Origin: Atherinomorus stipes
Lineage: Eukaryota; Chordata; Actinopteri; Atheriniformes; Atherinidae
Assembly (NCBI GenBank): GCA_023101725.1
Contig: JALJCO010012870.1
Location: 1-64,000 of the forward strand
Reading direction: 5' to 3'
DNA length: 64,000 nt
The translations under genes and the position numbers were made by a program. Shown piece by piece: positions 21,462-33,600 of the stretch. Below the pieces are notes generated by a model. That model had not been told where the DNA came from and did no database searches. It was given only the letters and a program-made list of their open reading frames with translations. Each line of letters begins with the position of its first letter. The first letter of the stretch is position 1.

Positions 21462-22089
21462 TTAAAGGGACACTGTGTAATCGGGAGCAGCTCCCTCGTA
21501 CTTTTCATGCTGCATTCGCGTGAAACCGGGCAGACCGACGACATCCGCTGCATGTAAAGTTATCACCAGCCTCTATGTGAAGACGTGGTCCGTCAGTTAC
21601 AGTGACATCAGTCCACATCTGATTTGTTGTCATGGCGATGTCGTATTGTTATCCCTGACCCATGTTTTACCGTCTTTCGCTCGGCTTCATTGATTAAAAT
21701 GACATCTGGTTTGTTACCAACGGCCGTCTGCCCGACTGCACGTGAACGCAGCATCAGTGAGACGCTGGTTTCTCCCTCTGCAGCGCGATGACTTTTCAAA
21801 GACATTGCCTCGAACTGAGCTGAAAACTCCGGTGTGTCCGGTGAGTTTCTGTGTTTTCCTGCTGTCACGCTTCTCCCGAACGCAAAAACATGGCGATACG
21901 ACATGGCAGCCCCCACCGAGCCGCCCTGCTCGATGTATAAATGAATGATACGAACGGCAAATTTAGAACTTAGAGGAGCACTTCAGTTTGTTGATGGGAG
22001 TGATTACTGATTAATGAAAAAACACTTTTGAACCAAATAATCAGTTTTTGTGAATAAAACACAGGAGAACTTACACAATATCCCTTTAA
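21462..22089. mobile_element. TTAA MITE inside LINE ORF2, 628 bp
   Basis: It is bounded by TTAA at 21462-21465 and 22086-22089, with ends AAAGGGACACTGTGTAA and TTACACAATATCCCTTT. The LINE sequence on either side joins exactly through one TTAA in codons for V-D-L-K-I-I of the RT domain, which fixes both boundaries and shows a simple insertion. It has no coding capacity. The element at 36631-37302 has the same architecture. Confidence 0.93.
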
Positions 22090-23707
22090 GATCTACATTT
22101 ATTAATGAGATTGGCCGATAACTAGCTGGAAGTGTCGGGTCTTTACCTGGTTTTAATAATACGGTGATATTTGCTGAATTCATATTTGGTGGTATTTTCT
22201 GTTTCTCTTTTATTTCTAGTATCATTTTATAAAAAGTGGGAGCCAGAATTGTCCAGAACTCTTTGTAAAATTCGACCGGATATCCATCTGGGCCTGGGGC
22301 TTTATTATTGGGCATATGTTGCAGAGCATCATGTAATTCACTTATTGAGAGGGGTGAATCTAAAACCGTAATATTTTCCTGTTGTAGTTTTGGAAGAATG
22401 ATACTATTGAGAAATTGATTAATATCATCATCTGTGGGGTTTATTTGTGATTTATATAGTGTTCTGTAGAAGTTTCTAAAAATGTTATTTATCTGGTCAG
22501 GATCATGGCTGATACTTCCTTCTGAGTCTTTAACGGAGGAGATTGTTGCTTTTTCCTTATTTATTTTTAACTGATTAGCTAGAAGCTTGCCAGACTTGTT
22601 ACCATGGTCGAAGTTTTCTAAACGAAGTCTTTGAACTAAGAATTGTGTTTTTTGGTCTATTATTTTGTTTAACTCGAGCTTGAATTTCCTTATATCATTC
22701 AGCATGTGTTCCTCCGGAGAGACCTGGTAGGCGTCTTCTAGTGATTTAATTCTAACTTCTAATTCTGAGATTCTTGCAGCTTCCTTTTTTTTTTTATGGG
22801 AAGAGAAGGAAATTATTTTTCCTCGCATTACTGCTTTACTTGCTTTACTTGCTTCCCAAAGGACACATGCTGGAGTTTCTGGTACATCGTTGTTCTCTAG
22901 ATAAATGGACCATTCTCTTTTAAAATAGCTGATAAACTCAGGATCTTTCAGTAATGATGTATTAAATCTCCAACTCCTAGTTGCTGGTTTAATAGTTTTA
23001 TTTCTCAGAGTTAATGATACTGGTGCGTGATCACTGATGGTTATTGGATGGATTTCTATTTCTGAGATTTCACTCATCAGTGAGCTGCTGGTTAAGAAGT
23101 AATCTAATCTAGAGTAGGAATGGTGAACTGAGGAGAAGAAGGTATATTGTCTCGTGGTGGGGTGATGAGATCGCCATGCATCACAAAGGCCGAAATCCTT
23201 CATGTACTGCTTAACGATATCTGATGAATGCCATATTTTGTTATGTCCTGCTGTACTGAGCCTGTCCATACCTGGATCACATACCATGTTGAAGTCTCCG
23301 CCCAATAATACCGCCCTATCAGAGTAGTTATGCAAAGCAGAGAAAAATGAGTCAAAGAATAATGGATCATCTACGTTTGGTCCATATATATTTGCAATGC
23401 ATACCTTAAAATTCTGAACAGTTAATGTGACTATTATAAATCTGCCTTCTGGATCTCTGATTACATCATCAATGTCAAATTTTAACCTGCTATTAATCAG
23501 AATTGCTACACCTCTCTGTCTAGAATTATAACCAGCTGAATACACGTGTGGAAACTGTCTTGTCTGAAGGAGATCGACTGAGGAATTTGATAAATGTGTT
23601 TCCTGAAGTAAGACAATGTCTGCCTGAAGATCATTTATCTGATTGAAAATTTTTAATCTCTTATCCCCTGTGCGAGCTCCGCGCACATTCCAGGTGACTA
23701 TTTTCAT
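22090..23707 (-). pseudogene. LINE ORF2: endonuclease and start of RT
   Basis: The frame starts MKIVTWNVRGAR, the N-terminal strand of an AP-like endonuclease. Visible active-site motifs are LLQETHL (catalytic Glu), LLGGDFNMV and SDHAPVSL (catalytic Asp-His). These nick target DNA for target-primed reverse transcription. A linker with charged helices follows, then NKAPGPDGYPVEFYKEFW and SYRPISLIN, the RT fingers. The frame is interrupted by the MITE at 22089. The endonuclease frame is open over more than 500 codons with no stop, implying a fairly recent insertion. Confidence 0.88.
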
Positions 23708-25104
23708 TCAACCAACGCTGAAATAAGTGTTACATGCATATTAATAAAGCCGTGCATCTGTGTGCGTATTTCTGCTGTACCGTGTGAATACTGAGCTGCA
23801 GGCTGGACGAGTCTTTGTCTGTGTGTGCATCGCGCTGCATAAGTTCCTACACGCGTCGTGATTCATGTTAGTAAAGTCGCGGGTGGAATTACAGTTCACT
23901 GTGTGAGAGTGGAAAAAAAAGAGAGAAGGAAGGAATTTAATCTTTGTTAAACAGCAATATGGCGAGAAGTTGCCGTGTTGTGACCCCCCATATCTGTTCT
24001 CATGACTGCAAAGGTTCTCATAAAAACCCAGAGACTCATTACTGGTTTCACTACATGTAGCATCTTCTAAAATAAACCAGGGTCCACGCCGTTTAATCTG
24101 CTATTTTCTCGTTGCTTTTTTATTGTACCATTGCAACCCGCTTTGCACACGACACTCTCTGTAGTTCTTCTTCTGCTCAGGTAGTGCACAGTAACTTAAA
24201 CAACTGTCTGATGTAGCCCGCCCTCTGCTGGACTCTTAAGGTTCTGAAATATAACATTGTCAGCCTGATAATAATAGCTAAGAATTTATAAGGGTAACCA
24301 AACACATACGTAAACAATACCTTTTTATACATCGGGATATCTGCGATACCACACTACAAAAGGAAGAAAAGCTGCAGGAGCCATGCTAACGATGTAACAG
24401 AGACGTCTGATGGTTTAGATTACAGCTGTAACCAAACATCACCTTCAATCAGAAAATCTCCCAGATATATGATTATTAGTATAATGATGATGATGATTAA
24501 ATGATAATGATAATATTATTATTATTATTATTTAAAGTCCACAAAGACGCTTGCAGAGCTAAGCTTTGACGTCACCAGTTTGGTTGGTTTGGCTCTGAAG
24601 AGGAAACCTCTGACTCCTGATCATATGTGAACATTTTATAGAAAAAATGAGGGAAATGGTCAGAAGACTTGGAGTCTGGTAAACTAGAGGCCTGCAGAGA
24701 AAAGCCCGAAGCTGCTGTGAGTGGTTTCATATCACAGCCGGAGCTGAGCTCCACTAACGGCTGGTCTGCGGTATCGGTATCTGCCGTATCGGTCCGTACA
24801 AACATCGCTGCGTAATTCACCAACTCCGTTCCTCTTTAAGCCTCTTATTAGAAACGCCTCAATTGGCAACACTCATAAATCCCTTCGCTACAGTCCGATG
24901 ATGATCAGAACACCTGCAGCAGGTTTCTCTGAAATGCCGTCATAAGCTGTTCATAACCGGGACTCCCGGTGACCAGCGGCAGGTCCCGTTATACCAAACA
25001 CGGCACTCTCCCTCACCATCCTGCAGTCTGGATGCTTTGCATCTTTCCCATCATGTCCGTCTCGGTAAACCACTTATTATGTTTCATATTTAATCACCAG
25101 CATT
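23708..25104. other. Intergenic with ATT/ATG microsatellite
   Basis: No gene recognised. A GATGAT/ATT microsatellite lies at about 24480-24533. An 83-codon minus-strand frame at 24572-24823 is not recognised and has no supporting splice signals that I could confirm. Confidence 0.55.
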
Positions 25105-26220
25105 AGCTTGCTCCACGCGGACCTCCTGACGTGACCCGCTCCACACGGACCTCCTGACGTGACCCGCTCCTGACGTGAGCCGCTGCACGCGGACCTCCTG
25201 ACGTGAGCCGCTCCACGCGGACCTCCTGACGTGAGCCGCTCCACGCGGACCTCCTGACGTGAGCCGCTCCACAGACCTCCTGACGTGACCCCGCTCCACG
25301 CGGACCTTCTGACGTGACCCCGCTCCACGCGGACCTCCTGACGGGACCCGCTCCACGCGGACCTCCTAACGTGAGCCGCTCCACGCAGACCTCCTGACGT
25401 GACCCCGCTCCACGTGGACCTCCTGACGTGACCCCGCTCCACGCGGACCTCCTGACATGACCCCGCTCCACGTGGACCTCCTGACGTGACCCCGCGTCAC
25501 GCGGTCCTCCTGACGTGAGCCGCTCCACGCGGACCTCCTGACGTGACCCGCTCCACGCGGACCTCCTGATGTGACTTGCTCCACGCGGACCTCCTGACAT
25601 GACCCCGCTCCCAGCGGACCTCCTGACGTGAGCCGCTCCACACGGACCTCCTGACGTGACCCCGCTCCACGCGGACCTCCTGATGTGACCCGCTCCACAC
25701 GGACCTCCTGACGTGACCCCGCTCCACGCGGACCTCCTGACGTGAGCCGCTCCACGCGGACCTCCTGACGTGAGCCGCTCCACGCGGACCTCCTGACGTG
25801 ACCCGCTCCACACGGACCTCCTGATGTGACCCGCTGCACGCGGACCTCCTGACGTGAGCCGCTCCACGCGGACCTCCTGACGTGACCCCGCTCCACGCGG
25901 ACCTCCTGACGTGAGCCGCTGCACGCGGACCTCCTGACGTGAGCCGCTCCACGCGGACCTCCTGATGTGACCACGCTCCACGCGGACCTCCTGACGTGAC
26001 CCGCTCCACACGGACCTCCTGACGTGAGCCGCTCCACGCGGACCTTCTGACGTGACCCCGCTCCACGCGGACCTCCTGACGTGAGCCGCTCCATGCGGAC
26101 CTCCTGACGTGACCCGCTCCACGCGGACTTCCTGACGTGACCCGCTCCACGCGGACCTGCTGACGTAACCCCGCTCCACGCGGACCTCCTGATGTGACCT
26201 GCTTCAGGCGGACCTCCTGA
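25105..26220. repeat. 28/29-bp minisatellite, about 40 units
   Basis: The unit reads GCGGACCTCCTGACGTGA then CCCGCTCCAC or GCCGCTCCAC, 28 bp, with a 29-bp version carrying an extra C. Minus-strand translation yields three long pseudo-frames with repeated SGSRQEVRVER-type words, because the length is not a multiple of 3. Nearly every unit contains TGACGTGA or a one-base variant, which resembles a half CRE. These frames are not regarded as genes. Confidence 0.96.
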
Positions 26221-26397
26221 CAGCAGACAGCCTCCAGCAGTGCAGCCGCTCCCACAGGTGCAGCCAACCTGCTCCTAGAGATCAGCCCCGGCTTCCTCTC
26301 CAGCCACGAGGCCTATGGGCTGGAAAGCATCTGCAACAGGGTCCGGATGCTGGACTGGTCTTTCAGCTTCGCCTTTCATCATGTCCATCTTCTTTAA

Positions 26398-27009
26398 ATT
26401 GAGTTATGGTTGTTAGTTGTGTGGCTGAGGATACCGATGGTTCAATGTGGAGCTGGAGCGCAAGGGTGACTTCAAAGGTGCTGCATGGAGGTGTCCTGAC
26501 CATAAAAACATAAAAAACGTTGCTACGTTTTTCTGTCATATGCTCATATTTTTCATGTATTTTTCAACTGTCAAATTAATAGATTTAGTTTGGTTGGCAG
26601 TTTCATTTCCACTTTAAATCAATCCTGACTTACTATAGGAGCAAAGTGTAAATTAGAGGAGTGAAATCTGTACTCGCACGCGTGCTCCCATTTTTTTTCT
26701 TCTACTCGGACCAATCTATTTTTAGGCGCATATGCAAGTAAAACGTTCGCACTGTACAGCCCTGCTTATTCCCCGTGTCATTTCACTATATTACACACAA
26801 CTTCATTTATGGACATAAATGTTAGGATTTCTTTGTATGTGTGCATCACTTGGGTTGTTGCCGACATCTGGTGAAAATGTCATGTCCATAGCTCTATAAG
26901 AAATATATTTGAACAGCCGGTACGTCTGCTACATTTCCGAGGTAAAAGACCAGAACACATGTCTGAATCAAGGGACAAACTCTGTTGGAGTTTGAAGTGT
27001 GAAGCTCGG
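26398..27009. other. Intergenic, no clear feature
   Basis: Unique-looking AT-rich sequence. A stretch around 26730-26765 (GTTCGCACTGTACAGCCCTG) resembles one end of a hAT-type repeat, but I could not find the partner end. Confidence 0.5.
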
Positions 27010-27480
27010 AAGTTAGGTTTAATAATTGTCGTTCTTTCTTCATCCACTAGGGGCTCCAAAACAGAGCAAATCCCCACAGACTCCCATGTTAAAAAGACCA
27101 ACTTCACAGCAGAAAGAAACATGTTTACAGCAGAAATAAACATGTTGCAGCAGAAATAAACACGTTTACAGCAGAAATAAACATGTTACAGCAGAAATTA
27201 ACAATTTTACAGCAGGAATAAACACATTTAGAACAGAATTTAACACATTAACAGCAGAAATAAGCATGTTGCAGCAGAAATAAACATTTTCAGGGCAGAA
27301 TGAAACACATTTACAGCAGAAATAAACATGTTGCAGCAGAAATAAACATATTCAGGGCAGAATGAAACACATTTACAGCAGAAATAAACATGTTGCAGCA
27401 GAAATAAACATATTCAGGGCAGAATGAAACACATTTACAGCAGAAATAAACATGTTGCAGCAGAAATAACATTTCTGAGG
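27010..27480. repeat. Tandem array grown from a dispersed fish repeat
   Basis: Bases 27010-27130 match 45445-45545 (CACTAGGGGCTCC, AGCAAATCCCCA, GACTCCCATGTTAAAAA, CAACTTCACAGCAGAAA). After this the word CAGCAGAAATAAACATGTT repeats about every 20-21 bp, and from about 27243 a 62-bp higher-order unit (three words, one carrying TATTCAGGGCAGAATG) recurs about three times. No coding content. Confidence 0.88.
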
Positions 27481-28883
27481 CAAAAGCAACACCTCTTTCA
27501 GTCAATAGCAACAAGACATATAGAGCAAATGAAAGGATGTTTATGTGTGTTTATTATTTAGATGTTAATTCACACAAAAACCACTGTGAGATATTGTCTC
27601 CCTCTGCAGGTGCTTTAATATTTATTCCCATGAATCGTTCTGCTGTTTGGGTTATTTAACTCCGAACCTCAGTTAACATTGACTGCCAGACCTTTTCCGA
27701 GCAGAGCTCCATATTGCCAGAACTTTTAAGCATTTGGGAGATCCACAGAATATTGTGTACTATGCCAATAAAAACACTAAATGTACCAAAGGAAAGCTTA
27801 GACTCTCTTCTTTTGTCAGAAAAAAAACATTTGTTTCTAGCTTTTTCCATTCTTTAGTAATCTGCAGTAGAACATGGCTTTGTTGCAGTGAAAATGCCTG
27901 TTTCTGACCAAAAAGCAGAGAAAACTAACTTTGAAAGCTGAGGTCCGCTTCAAGTGGAAAAGTGTCTTTGATGCCAATTTATTTTTACTTTAGTAACACC
28001 TTCATCATCTGAACAGCTGTTTACTTTTATGAAACAACAAACACAACACTGAGAAAAGAGTTTTGGAGGCAAAATAATTATTTACTAGCTGAATAAGCCA
28101 CAACAAGTTTGTTTCACGACATAATATTTGGCAGAAACAGAGAGCAGAAAAGTCTCCTCTACTCCTCCCTCCCTCCTCCCTCTACCGCAGCTTGGGTGCG
28201 CACGCTGCCCCCCCCCCCCTGCGGGAAACAACCGTGTGCTGTAGACTTACTTTCACTTTCAGCTGCCGCACTTTTTTTTTTTTAAGCTTGTCTGACACCG
28301 CCAACTGCTGGCTTAGATAAAAACTACCGAAAAAATTATCATGAGCCCTTGGTTCTCTCTAACAAGCTCCGCCAGAGATTAAAATAGCTCCGCCGATTAA
28401 AACCCTTAATTAACGTGGAAACACGTGATTGGCAGTTAATGTTCGGATTTGAATTAACGTGGAAACACGTGAATGGCAGCCAGTGAGTTAAATTAGGGGG
28501 GTGGGGGATTTTACAGCAAGACAGCAGTAAAACCTGAAATCAAACCAGTGAAACAGCCTAATATTGCTGTTGCCATGTTCATTGTGGAGTTAAAAGGTTT
28601 ATAATGAGAGCAGTGAATACAGACTATTTATATGATCCAACCCAGTTATCATATTCTGTTCACCACACAGTTTATCTGATTAGAGGCAGTAAAACTGGAA
28701 TCAAACTACAAACTGTACACAAACATTTGCGTGGATATGACAGACACACAGGTGTGTATGCTGTGTACATGTGTGTAAATATATAAACAGATCTTATTCA
28801 GCCTGTAAACTTGGAGTCTCCATGCAGGAACAATGCTGGTATTTTCTGCTGGACGGGGGCGAGGCATTCCTCTGAGCACTGAC
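27481..28883. other. Intergenic, no gene; short direct repeat
   Basis: No supported coding region. A 20-base direct repeat containing AATTAACGTGGAAACACGTG occurs at 28408 and 28452, 44 bases apart, each with a CACGTG E-box. C11 and T12 runs occur near 28210 and 28272. Confidence 0.5.
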
Positions 28884-29007
28884 CTCATTCAGATTCCTGT
28901 CGACAGAAAGCTTGTTGTTGGGACAGGAGGGAACATCCACATTGTTCTCTGATAATTCGCCAGTTTCCCAGGATTCCGTCTTCTGCATGGACACGTAGGC
29001 AGTTGGT
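28884..29007 (-). CDS. Candidate internal exon of an unidentified gene
   Basis: On the minus strand a 124-base open segment starts after tttactttcag, a good acceptor, and ends GAATGAG|gtcagtg, a good donor. It gives one base of a split codon plus 41 codons, starting PTAYVSMQKTESWETGELSE and ending DRNLNE. The composition is hydrophilic (Ser, Asn, Glu), as in disordered cytoplasmic regions, and it contains no known repeat. I cannot identify the gene, and partner exons were not found. Seen: frame and both splice sites. Inferred: coding status. Chance occurrence is quite possible. Confidence 0.3.
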
Positions 29008-29284
29008 CTGAAAGTAAACAGCCAGTCCCATCCAGCAAACACAGGACTGCTCTGTTGCAGCATCACAGCTTGTGTTGGGAGTAATTAAACATTATCTAAT
29101 TGTATCCCAAACTTCACCGCCTCACACTGAAATTAGTTTGATCGTTTGATCACATCAGACTCACCATGATTTAATATGCCATCTGAAGTCATGAGTGCCA
29201 TGCTCACATTGTTCAGGCCATGAGCGATGCGAGTAGCGGACCATGACATCTGCAGCTCATCAGACACTTACTCAGGGTTCCCAC

Positions 29285-29600
29285 TCTTTTCTTGAAGTTG
29301 CGACAAAGTAGCAGCGAAGTAGCGATGAAGTAGCAGCAAAGTAGCGATAGAAGTAGCAGCGAAGTGGCGATGAAGTAGGAGCGAAGTAGCGATGAAGTAG
29401 GAGCGATGTAGCGATGAAGTAGCAGCGAAGTAGCGATGAAGTAGGAGCGATGTAGCGATGAAGTAGCAGCGAAGTAGCTATGAAGTAGGAGCGAAGTAGC
29501 TTAGCGAAGTAGCGATGAAGTAGCAGCGAAGTAGCGATGAAGTAGTGATGAAGTGGCGACGAAGCGAAGATGAAGCAGCAATGAAATGGCGACAAAGTGG
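29285..29600. repeat. 11-bp minisatellite (GAAGTAGCGAT type)
   Basis: About 28 units of GAAGTAGCGAT, GAAGTAGCAGC and GAAGTAGGAGC. Toward 29550 the units change to GAAGTGGCGAC and GAAGCAGCAAT, which resemble the reverse complement of the 11-bp array at 40790-41870. The minus-strand Leu/Tyr/Ser-rich frame and plus-strand frame are artefacts. Confidence 0.92.
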
Positions 29601-29684
29601 AGACGGAGCAATGCCTCCTCAGACATTGGGCCGGATGCTAGAAGCATTTGTACAAACAAATTCGTCCTTAAACGGTTCGTACAC

Positions 29685-30070
29685 GGTTAGTTTTGTTTTC
29701 CAGCAGAGACCTTGGAATGTTGTTTTGGGGGTTTCTGTATAGAAGCATCAGTGAACTGTGGAAAAGGATCCATTGTTTTTCTCTCCTCTCTCTCTTTTTC
29801 TTCACTCCTTTCTCTCTGTTCCACTTTCTATCATTGCTTCGGTTAACTTCCTTTTCTTTCATTTGTCTTTTGTCAAGCCCAGCAATATGATGTAAAATGT
29901 TGTTGTAAATAAATGTTTAATTAAAGAAATAAAATGAATAAAATGGATATCAAGGGGAGCCTTGTGTTCATAAAGCTCCTCTTGGCAAAGCAAAACTGTT
30001 CAACACAATTAAGCAGCCAGATCATCATTCTGCTGCTACCATGCTGGACAGGACAAGCTGGAAAAAAAAA
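29685..30070 (+). mobile_element. 3' tail of an L1/Tx1-like LINE
   Basis: It matches the reverse complement of 19395-19770: GTTTTGTTTTCC-GCAGAGACCTTGG, a CT-rich block, CACTTTCTATCATT, CCCAGCA-TATGAT, then GGGAGCCTTGTGTTCATAAA and ATGCTGGACAGG, ending in an A-rich run at 30060-30068. It is a 5'-truncated insertion with the normal 3' end. The CT-rich block gives meaningless open frames. Confidence 0.8.
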
Positions 30071-30689
30071 CAACAACTTTTGGATCTTAGTAGATCCAGC
30101 CCTTAGTCTGCTGTTATCCAAACCTAGTTTTTTACTAATGGACTATATTCGTTACTCAGAAGCAACTGTGTATTTCAAAATCCAATACAGGCCTAAAATA
30201 GGCTTAATCATTATACATCATGCAACTCTTCAAATATAAATTGCATTTTTATTCACAAGTCTGACAGATAACAAATAGGCAAGGTCGTTTTTAAAATGAT
30301 TTTATAAGAAGATCATTTAATTTCAGATGATTAAAAAAATGCTTTATCTCATCTTTGTCAGGACTATCAACCACTTCACTTACAGCCGGCATGTCGGTGT
30401 CCAGGGGACACTGGTTTACTTTGTTGACATTTTGTCCAAAGAAAGTGCTGTCAGTGAGGTCTGAGATCAAGCTACTATTAAATCAAAATCACATCTCGAA
30501 GAGAAAACAGATAAGAAGTTCAGGAAGGAAGTTCAGCAACAGTCACCGGATTTATGATTACAGGCATCCATTTGACAATGAGCAAATATTTGCACCAAAA
30601 CTAATCAAGTTTATAAGCTTGAACATTAGATGTCTTTGTAGCGTATTCAGTGGAATATAGGTTGAAGAGGATTTGCAAATCATTGTATT
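30071..30689. other. Intergenic, no feature recognised
   Basis: Short frames here are not recognised. The sequence leads directly into the 11-bp satellite. Confidence 0.5.
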
Positions 30690-33600
30690 CTGTCACACCT
30701 GCATCCCACCTAAATCATACCTGCATCATACCTGAATCAAATCTGCATCACACCTGAATCACACCTGCATCATACCTAAATCAAACCTGCATCACACCTG
30801 CATCATACCTGCATCACACCTGAATCACACTTGAATCACACCTGCATCACACCTGAATCACACCTGCATCACACCTGAATCCCACCTGCATCATACCTAA
30901 ATCAAACCTGCATCATACCTGAATCACACCTGAATCACACCTGCATCACACCTGAATCACACCTGAATCACACCTGAATCACACCTGAATCACACTTGAA
31001 TCACAGCTGAATCACACCTGAATCACAACTGCATTATACCTTAATCACACCTGTATCACACTTGAATCACAACTGCATTATACCTTAATCACACCTGAAT
31101 CACACCTGCATCATACCTGCATCACACTTGAATTACACCTGAACTACACCTGCATCACACCTGCATCACACCTGAATCACACCTGCATCATACCTGCATC
31201 ACACTTGAATTACACTTGAACCACACCTGCATCACACCTGCATCACACTTGAATCACACCTGAATCATACCTGAATCACACCTGAATCACACCTGAATCA
31301 CACCTGAATCACACTTGAATCACAGCTGAATCACACTTGAATCACAACTGCATTATACCTTAATCACACCTGTATCACACTTGAATCACAACTGCATTAT
31401 ACCTTAATCACACCTGAATCACACCTGCATCATACCTGCATCACACCTGAATTACACCTGAATTACACCTGCATCACACCTGCATCACACTTGAATCACA
31501 ACTGCATCACACCTGAATCACACCTGCATCACACCTGAATCACACCTGCATCACTCTTGAATTACACTTGCATCACACCTGCATCACACCTGAATCACAC
31601 CTGCATCACACCTGAATCATACCTGCATCACACTTGAATTACACTTGCATCACACCTGCATTACACTTGAATCACACCTGCATCACACCTGAATCACACC
31701 TGCATCATACATTCATTACACCTGAATCACAACTGCATCATACCTTCATCACACCTGAATCATACCTGCATCACACTTGAATTACACCTGCATTACACCT
31801 GCATCACACTTGAATTACACCTGCATTACACTGGAATCACACTTGAATCACACCTGAATCACAACTGCATCACACCTGAATCAAACCTGCATCATACCTG
31901 AATCACACCTGACTCACACCTGAATCACACCTGAAATACACCTGCATCACACCTGCATCACACTTGAATCAAACCTGCATCACACTTGAATCACACCTGG
32001 ATCACACCTGAATCACACTTGAATCACACCTGCATCACACCTGAATCACACCTGCATCACACCTGCATCACACCTGCATCACACCTGAATCATACCTGCA
32101 TCACACCTGAATCACACCTGCATCACACCTGAATCACACCTGCATCACACCTGAATCACACCTGCATCACACCTGAATCACAACGGCATTACCTGCATCA
32201 CACCTGCATCACACCTGAATCACAACTGCATCATACCTGCATCACACCTGAATCACACCTGCATCACACCTGAATCACACCTGCATCACACCTGAATTAC
32301 ACCTGCATCACACCTGAATCACACCTGCATCACACTTGAATCACACTTGCATCACACCTGCTTTACACTTGAATCACACCTGCATCCCACCTGAATCACA
32401 CCTGCATCATACATTCATTACACCTGAATCACAACTGCATCATACCTGAATTACACCTGCATCACACCTGCATCATACCTGAATCACACCTTGATCACAC
32501 CTGAATCACACTTGAATCACACCTGAATCACAACTGCATCATACCTGAATCACACCTGAATCACACCTGAATCACACCTGCATCACACCTGCATCACACT
32601 TGAATCACACCTGCATCACACATTGAATCACACCTGCATCACACCTGAATCACACTTGAATCACACCTGAATCACACCTGCATCACACCTGAATCACAAC
32701 TGCATCATACCTTAATCACACCTGAATCACACCTGAATCACACCTGAATCACACCTGCATCACACTTGAATCACACCTGCATCACACCTGAATCACACCT
32801 GCATCACACTTGAATTACACCTGCATCACACTTGAATTACACCTGCATCACACCTGAATCACACCTGCATCACACTTGAATCACACCTGCATCACACCTG
32901 ACATGCATTACACTTGAATCACACCTGCATCACACCTGAATCACACCTGCATGAATCACACCTGAATCACATATCCCCTGAATCCACCGCATCCCTTCCA
33001 CACTGCATCACACCTGAATCACACCTGAATCACACCTGAATCACACCTGAATCACAACGCATTACACTGGAATCACACTTGAATCACACCTGAATCACAA
33101 CTGCATCATACTTTAATCACACCTGAATCATACCTGCATCACACTTGAATTATACCTGCATCACACCTGAATCACAACTGCATTATACCTGAATCACACT
33201 TGAATCACAACTGCATCACACTTGAATTAGGGCTGGACGATTATGGAAAAAACTATAATCAAGTATATTTTGACTGATATTGAAATCACAATTAATATAC
33301 TCGATTATTCATTGATTTTATAAAAAGTGTTTATTGAACCACCAAAACTCAACTTTAAATATAACTTTAAAAAAACTAAAACCGGAAATAAATTAAACAA
33401 GTAAAGGAGTAAAATAAGAATATTATTTCAGATAATAGTATTAATAAAAATGAATACTCAGTCTACATGCATTCCTGTTCTATATTCCCTGCAGTTTGCT
33501 TCCTCTAACTCCACCAGTCTGCTTACTTCAGGATTAATCATTTTTCTTCGATTACACTGTTTTTATGATTGTGAAAGGGCAAAATTGAAATCACGATTAA

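Larger units (their letters stand above)
19380..23707 (-). mobile_element. L1/Tx1-like LINE (copy B), minus strand
   Basis: Read on the minus strand the element runs from an ORF2 start at 23707 through an AP-type endonuclease and reverse transcriptase to about 20208. It then passes into a GC-rich stretch and a CT-rich 3' region that ends in a purine-rich tail (polypyrimidine on the plus strand at 19377-19411). The coding region is cut off at a point homologous to base 870 of copy A, so the whole C-terminal domain is missing. A TTAA MITE (21462-22089) interrupts the RT. The 3' region 19395-19770 matches 29685-30070. No ORF1 is seen upstream of 23707. Confidence 0.85.

Noticed and set aside
25077..26267. 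Minus-strand frames of up to 358 codons with Arg/Gly/Ser-rich repeats
   Set aside because: They are frame-shifted translations of a 28/29-bp minisatellite.
29272..29595. Minus-strand 107-codon Ser/Leu/Tyr-rich frame
   Set aside because: An 11-bp tandem repeat translation.
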